Below, in pieces: positions 4,266 through 6,260 of a stretch of 6,260 bases of DNA; positions within the stretch are counted from its first letter, which is position 1, and the number at the start of each line of letters is the position of its first letter. Below the pieces are notes generated by a model. It saw nothing but the letters and a program-made list of their open reading frames with translations, was not told the DNA's origin and did no database searches. Origin of the DNA: Fimbriimonadales bacterium (GTDB lineage: Bacteria; Armatimonadota; Fimbriimonadia; Fimbriimonadales; GBS-DC); assembly GCA_025060055.1 (NCBI GenBank), contig JANXCK010000144.1, positions 1-6,260 of the forward strand. The letters are read 5' to 3'. The position numbers and the translations under genes were made by a program.

Positions 4266-6260
4266 TTAGGCAGCTGTAGCGTAGCGTTCGGTTGCCTGAT
4301 GTGCGCGTCGGATGAGATCCGACACATCCAAAATCAGCGCGACGCGCCCGTCGCCGAGAATAGTTGCCCCTGCAAAGCCGGGCACGCGCATAAAGTTCTC
4401 CTCGAGGCTCTTGAGAACAACCTGTTGTTGCCCTGCGATGCTGTCAATCAGCAGCGCAATCTGCTGTCCCTCCTGTTCCAGCACAACGATAAGCCCGTCG
4501 CGCTCGCCCGCTGGTAGTCCCACGAACTGGCGAAGGCGCAGCAGCGGGATGAACATCCCGCGCACATTCACCATCTCGTGCTGGTCGAACAGGGCGGTGT
4601 GTTGCAGGCTGTCGTATTGAAATGCCTCGACGACTGCTGTGAGGGGTACGATGTAATGTTCGTCAGCGACGGTCAGTCCCAAGCCGTCCATAATCGCCAG
4701 CGTCAGCGGCACGCGCAGCAGGAATCGGGTTCCCTCGCCGCGTCGCGACTGTACACTGATACTACCGCCCAAACTCTCCACGTTGCGCTTGACCACATCC
4801 ATTCCCACCCCGCGTCCTGAGAGGTCGCTCACCTGCTGCGCGGTGGAGAATCCTGGCTGGAAGATGAAGTCGTAGAGCGCCTCGTCGGGCAGGTGGTCGT
4901 TCTCGCTGATCCAGCCCAGCTCAATCGCTTTCTGGCGCACGCGCTCGGCGTCGATGCCCTTGCCGTCGTCGCGCACTTCGATGTAGATGCGTCCTTCAGA
5001 TTGGTATGCGCTGAGCTTGACCGTGCCTGTTTCGGGTTTGCCCTGCGCGCGACGCACCTCAGGCGGCTCGATGCCGTGATCGATCGCGTTGCGAATGAGG
5101 TGGGTAAGCGGGTCGCTCAGTGCCTCAAGCAGTGTGCGATCCAGTTCGGTCTCCTCGCCTTCCAGCTCAAGGTTCACCTTTTTGCCGAGTTTCGCGGCGG
5201 TATCGCGCACCATGCGCGGGAAGCGATTGAACAAGTAGCTCACGGGCAGTAGTCGGATTGCCATCACGCGCTCGTGCAGCTCGCGCACATGGCGTTCCAT
5301 CTGCGTGATGGCAGCGCGGGTGCGCTCGTCGGTGTTGGCATTCTGCGCACTGGTGAGCATCGATTGTGCAATCACAATCTCGCTCACGAGGTTCATCAAG
5401 GCGTCAAGTTTCTCGGTCGAGACGCGGATGCTTTGTGCCTCGGTTTTGCCCGACGCGGCAGCAACCACGGCGGTTGCGGTGCTGCTCGTGCTAAGTGATG
5501 TCTCCGCTGGCTGCGCTTCTGGGGGCGATGTCTCTGCGACGGTCGCCGCGGGCTGTTCAGGTACGCTGAGCAACGGCTCGATGCGCACTTCTGCCCCCTC
5601 CACTGCCAGTTCCAGCAGGGCGCGTACAATCGCAGGCTCAAATGCCGTCTCGTAGAGAAGTTCCCAGTTGCCATAGCATGCGTCGGGCTTGAGCTGCGTC
5701 GCAGGCGGTATCTGCTCGCGGAAGTGGCACTCCAGAATCTGTCCGTACTCTTGCAGTTCCGAGAGCAGTTGCAGCGGGTCGTGTTCTGCGCTGAGCGTCG
5801 GCGCGGGCTGATACGCGACACGATAGCGCGGGTTCTGCCCTGCTACCTGAGCATTTTCGTATGGGCTACGCCCCTCGTTGCTGCCTATGTGGGCGTGGAC
5901 ACCCACCTCGCCAGCAGTGGCGTCACGATGCGGATGGGTCTCCCCTATCGAGGCGGGTACTGCTGGGGTGCTGGGTGTGCCGCCAGCGCCACCCAGCGCG
6001 GCGTGGAGCTGTTGCAGCAGCGCGTCGCAGGCGGGGTCGCCCACATCGCCTTCCACGCGCGTGCGCTCCAGTAGCGTGCGTATCAAATCCACCGCTTGCA
6101 GCATCAAGGTCGCCAAATCAGGAGTGAGTGGACGCTGCTCTTTGCGCAGCGATTCCATCGCGCTTTCCAAGCCGTGCGTGAACTTGCTCAGGTGCGTGAA
6201 GCCCATCGCCGCGCTGTTGCCTTTGAACGAGTGGGCGTAGCGAAACAGCGCGTTCACAGT
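4266..6260 (-). CDS. cheA: Chemotaxis histidine kinase CheA (5' partial)
   Basis: Cytoplasmic histidine kinase that autophosphorylates in response to receptors and passes phosphate to response regulators. The visible 663 residues, counted from a GTG at 6257, lack the N-terminus: the frame is open at the edge and begins inside the P1 (Hpt) domain. The phosphorylation site is His9 in YAHSFKGNSAAMGF; in typical CheA this His lies near residue 45-50, so about 40 residues are missing and the GTG is not the real start. P1 ends near 90. A low-complexity linker (92-143) leads to a P2-like domain (145-228), then a second Ala/Ser/Thr/Pro-rich linker (232-272). P3 dimerisation is at about 275-345. The P4 ATPase has its N box at HLIRNAIDHGIE (386-397), G1 at DDGKGID (430-436) and G2 at GRGVGMD (481-487). 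P5, which binds CheW, covers about 520-655. All key kinase motifs are intact and no receiver domain is fused. It stops 21 bases before cheW. Confidence 0.96.
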   Translation of the reverse strand, partial: TVNALFRYAHSFKGNSAAMGFTHLSKFTHGLESAMESLRKEQRPLTPDLATLMLQAVDLIRTLLERTRVEGDVGDPACDALLQQLHAALGGAGGTPSTPAVPASIGETHPHRDATAGEVGVHAHIGSNEGRSPYENAQVAGQNPRYRVAYQPAPTLSAEHDPLQLLSELQEYGQILECHFREQIPPATQLKPDACYGNWELLYETAFEPAIVRALLELAVEGAEVRIEPLLSVPEQPAATVAETSPPEAQPAETSLSTSSTATAVVAAASGKTEAQSIRVSTEKLDALMNLVSEIVIAQSMLTSAQNANTDERTRAAITQMERHVRELHERVMAIRLLPVSYLFNRFPRMVRDTAAKLGKKVNLELEGEETELDRTLLEALSDPLTHLIRNAIDHGIEPPEVRRAQGKPETGTVKLSAYQSEGRIYIEVRDDGKGIDAERVRQKAIELGWISENDHLPDEALYDFIFQPGFSTAQQVSDLSGRGVGMDVVKRNVESLGGSISVQSRRGEGTRFLLRVPLTLAIMDGLGLTVADEHYIVPLTAVVEAFQYDSLQHTALFDQHEMVNVRGMFIPLLRLRQFVGLPAGERDGLIVVLEQEGQQIALLIDSIAGQQQVVLKSLEENFMRVPGFAGATILGDGRVALILDVSDLIRRAHQATERYATAA

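Noticed and set aside
3855..4517. 220-codon + strand open frame over cheW and the 3' end of cheA
   Set aside because: Antisense to two strongly supported genes; its composition (many His, Gln, Arg) is typical of reverse-strand translation.

Overview
The window holds two complete protein genes, two gene fragments cut by the window edges, and one 501-bp convergent intergenic region filled with palindromic repeats. The DNA is GC-rich and bacterial. The gene families (secreted GH2 glycosidase, CheA, CheW) do not fix the phylum. The intergenic GC-rich palindromes resemble dispersed repeats I associate with Armatimonadota, Chloroflexota and similar environmental lineages. That assignment is an impression, not a demonstration.

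Layout: the left edge carries, on the + strand, the C-terminal part of a small multi-pass membrane protein whose frame is still open at base 1 (ends 465). After a 71-bp gap comes a large + strand gene (537-3251) for a probably secreted glycoside hydrolase family 2 enzyme with the canonical three-domain core, both catalytic glutamates and an unassigned C-terminal beta-rich region. It ends in four consecutive in-frame stop codons. The right half is on the minus strand: cheA (open at the right edge, ends at 4266) is followed 21 bases later by cheW (4244-3753), preceded by a strong Shine-Dalgarno. Together they encode the histidine kinase and the adaptor that join chemoreceptors in a signalling array. 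No receptor, CheY, CheB or CheR gene is visible.

The GH2 gene and the cheA-cheW operon converge on the repeat-rich region 3252-3752. It contains hairpins with 9-bp arms and 3-nt loops, a nested cruciform-like element, a second nested inverted repeat and several short recurring words (TGAAATCGTC, TGAGGCACTTA). It looks like a mosaic of REP/BIME-like modules rather than a CRISPR array, RNA gene or insertion sequence. It has no convincing U-tract terminator, although its hairpins could still serve as folding elements at the 3' ends of both converging transcripts.

There is no sign of a functional link between the glycosidase and the chemotaxis genes. I saw no transposase, phage gene, tRNA, rRNA or CRISPR array, and no clearly new multi-gene system. 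The most noteworthy items are the repeat mosaic and the unassigned C-terminal region of the GH2 protein.
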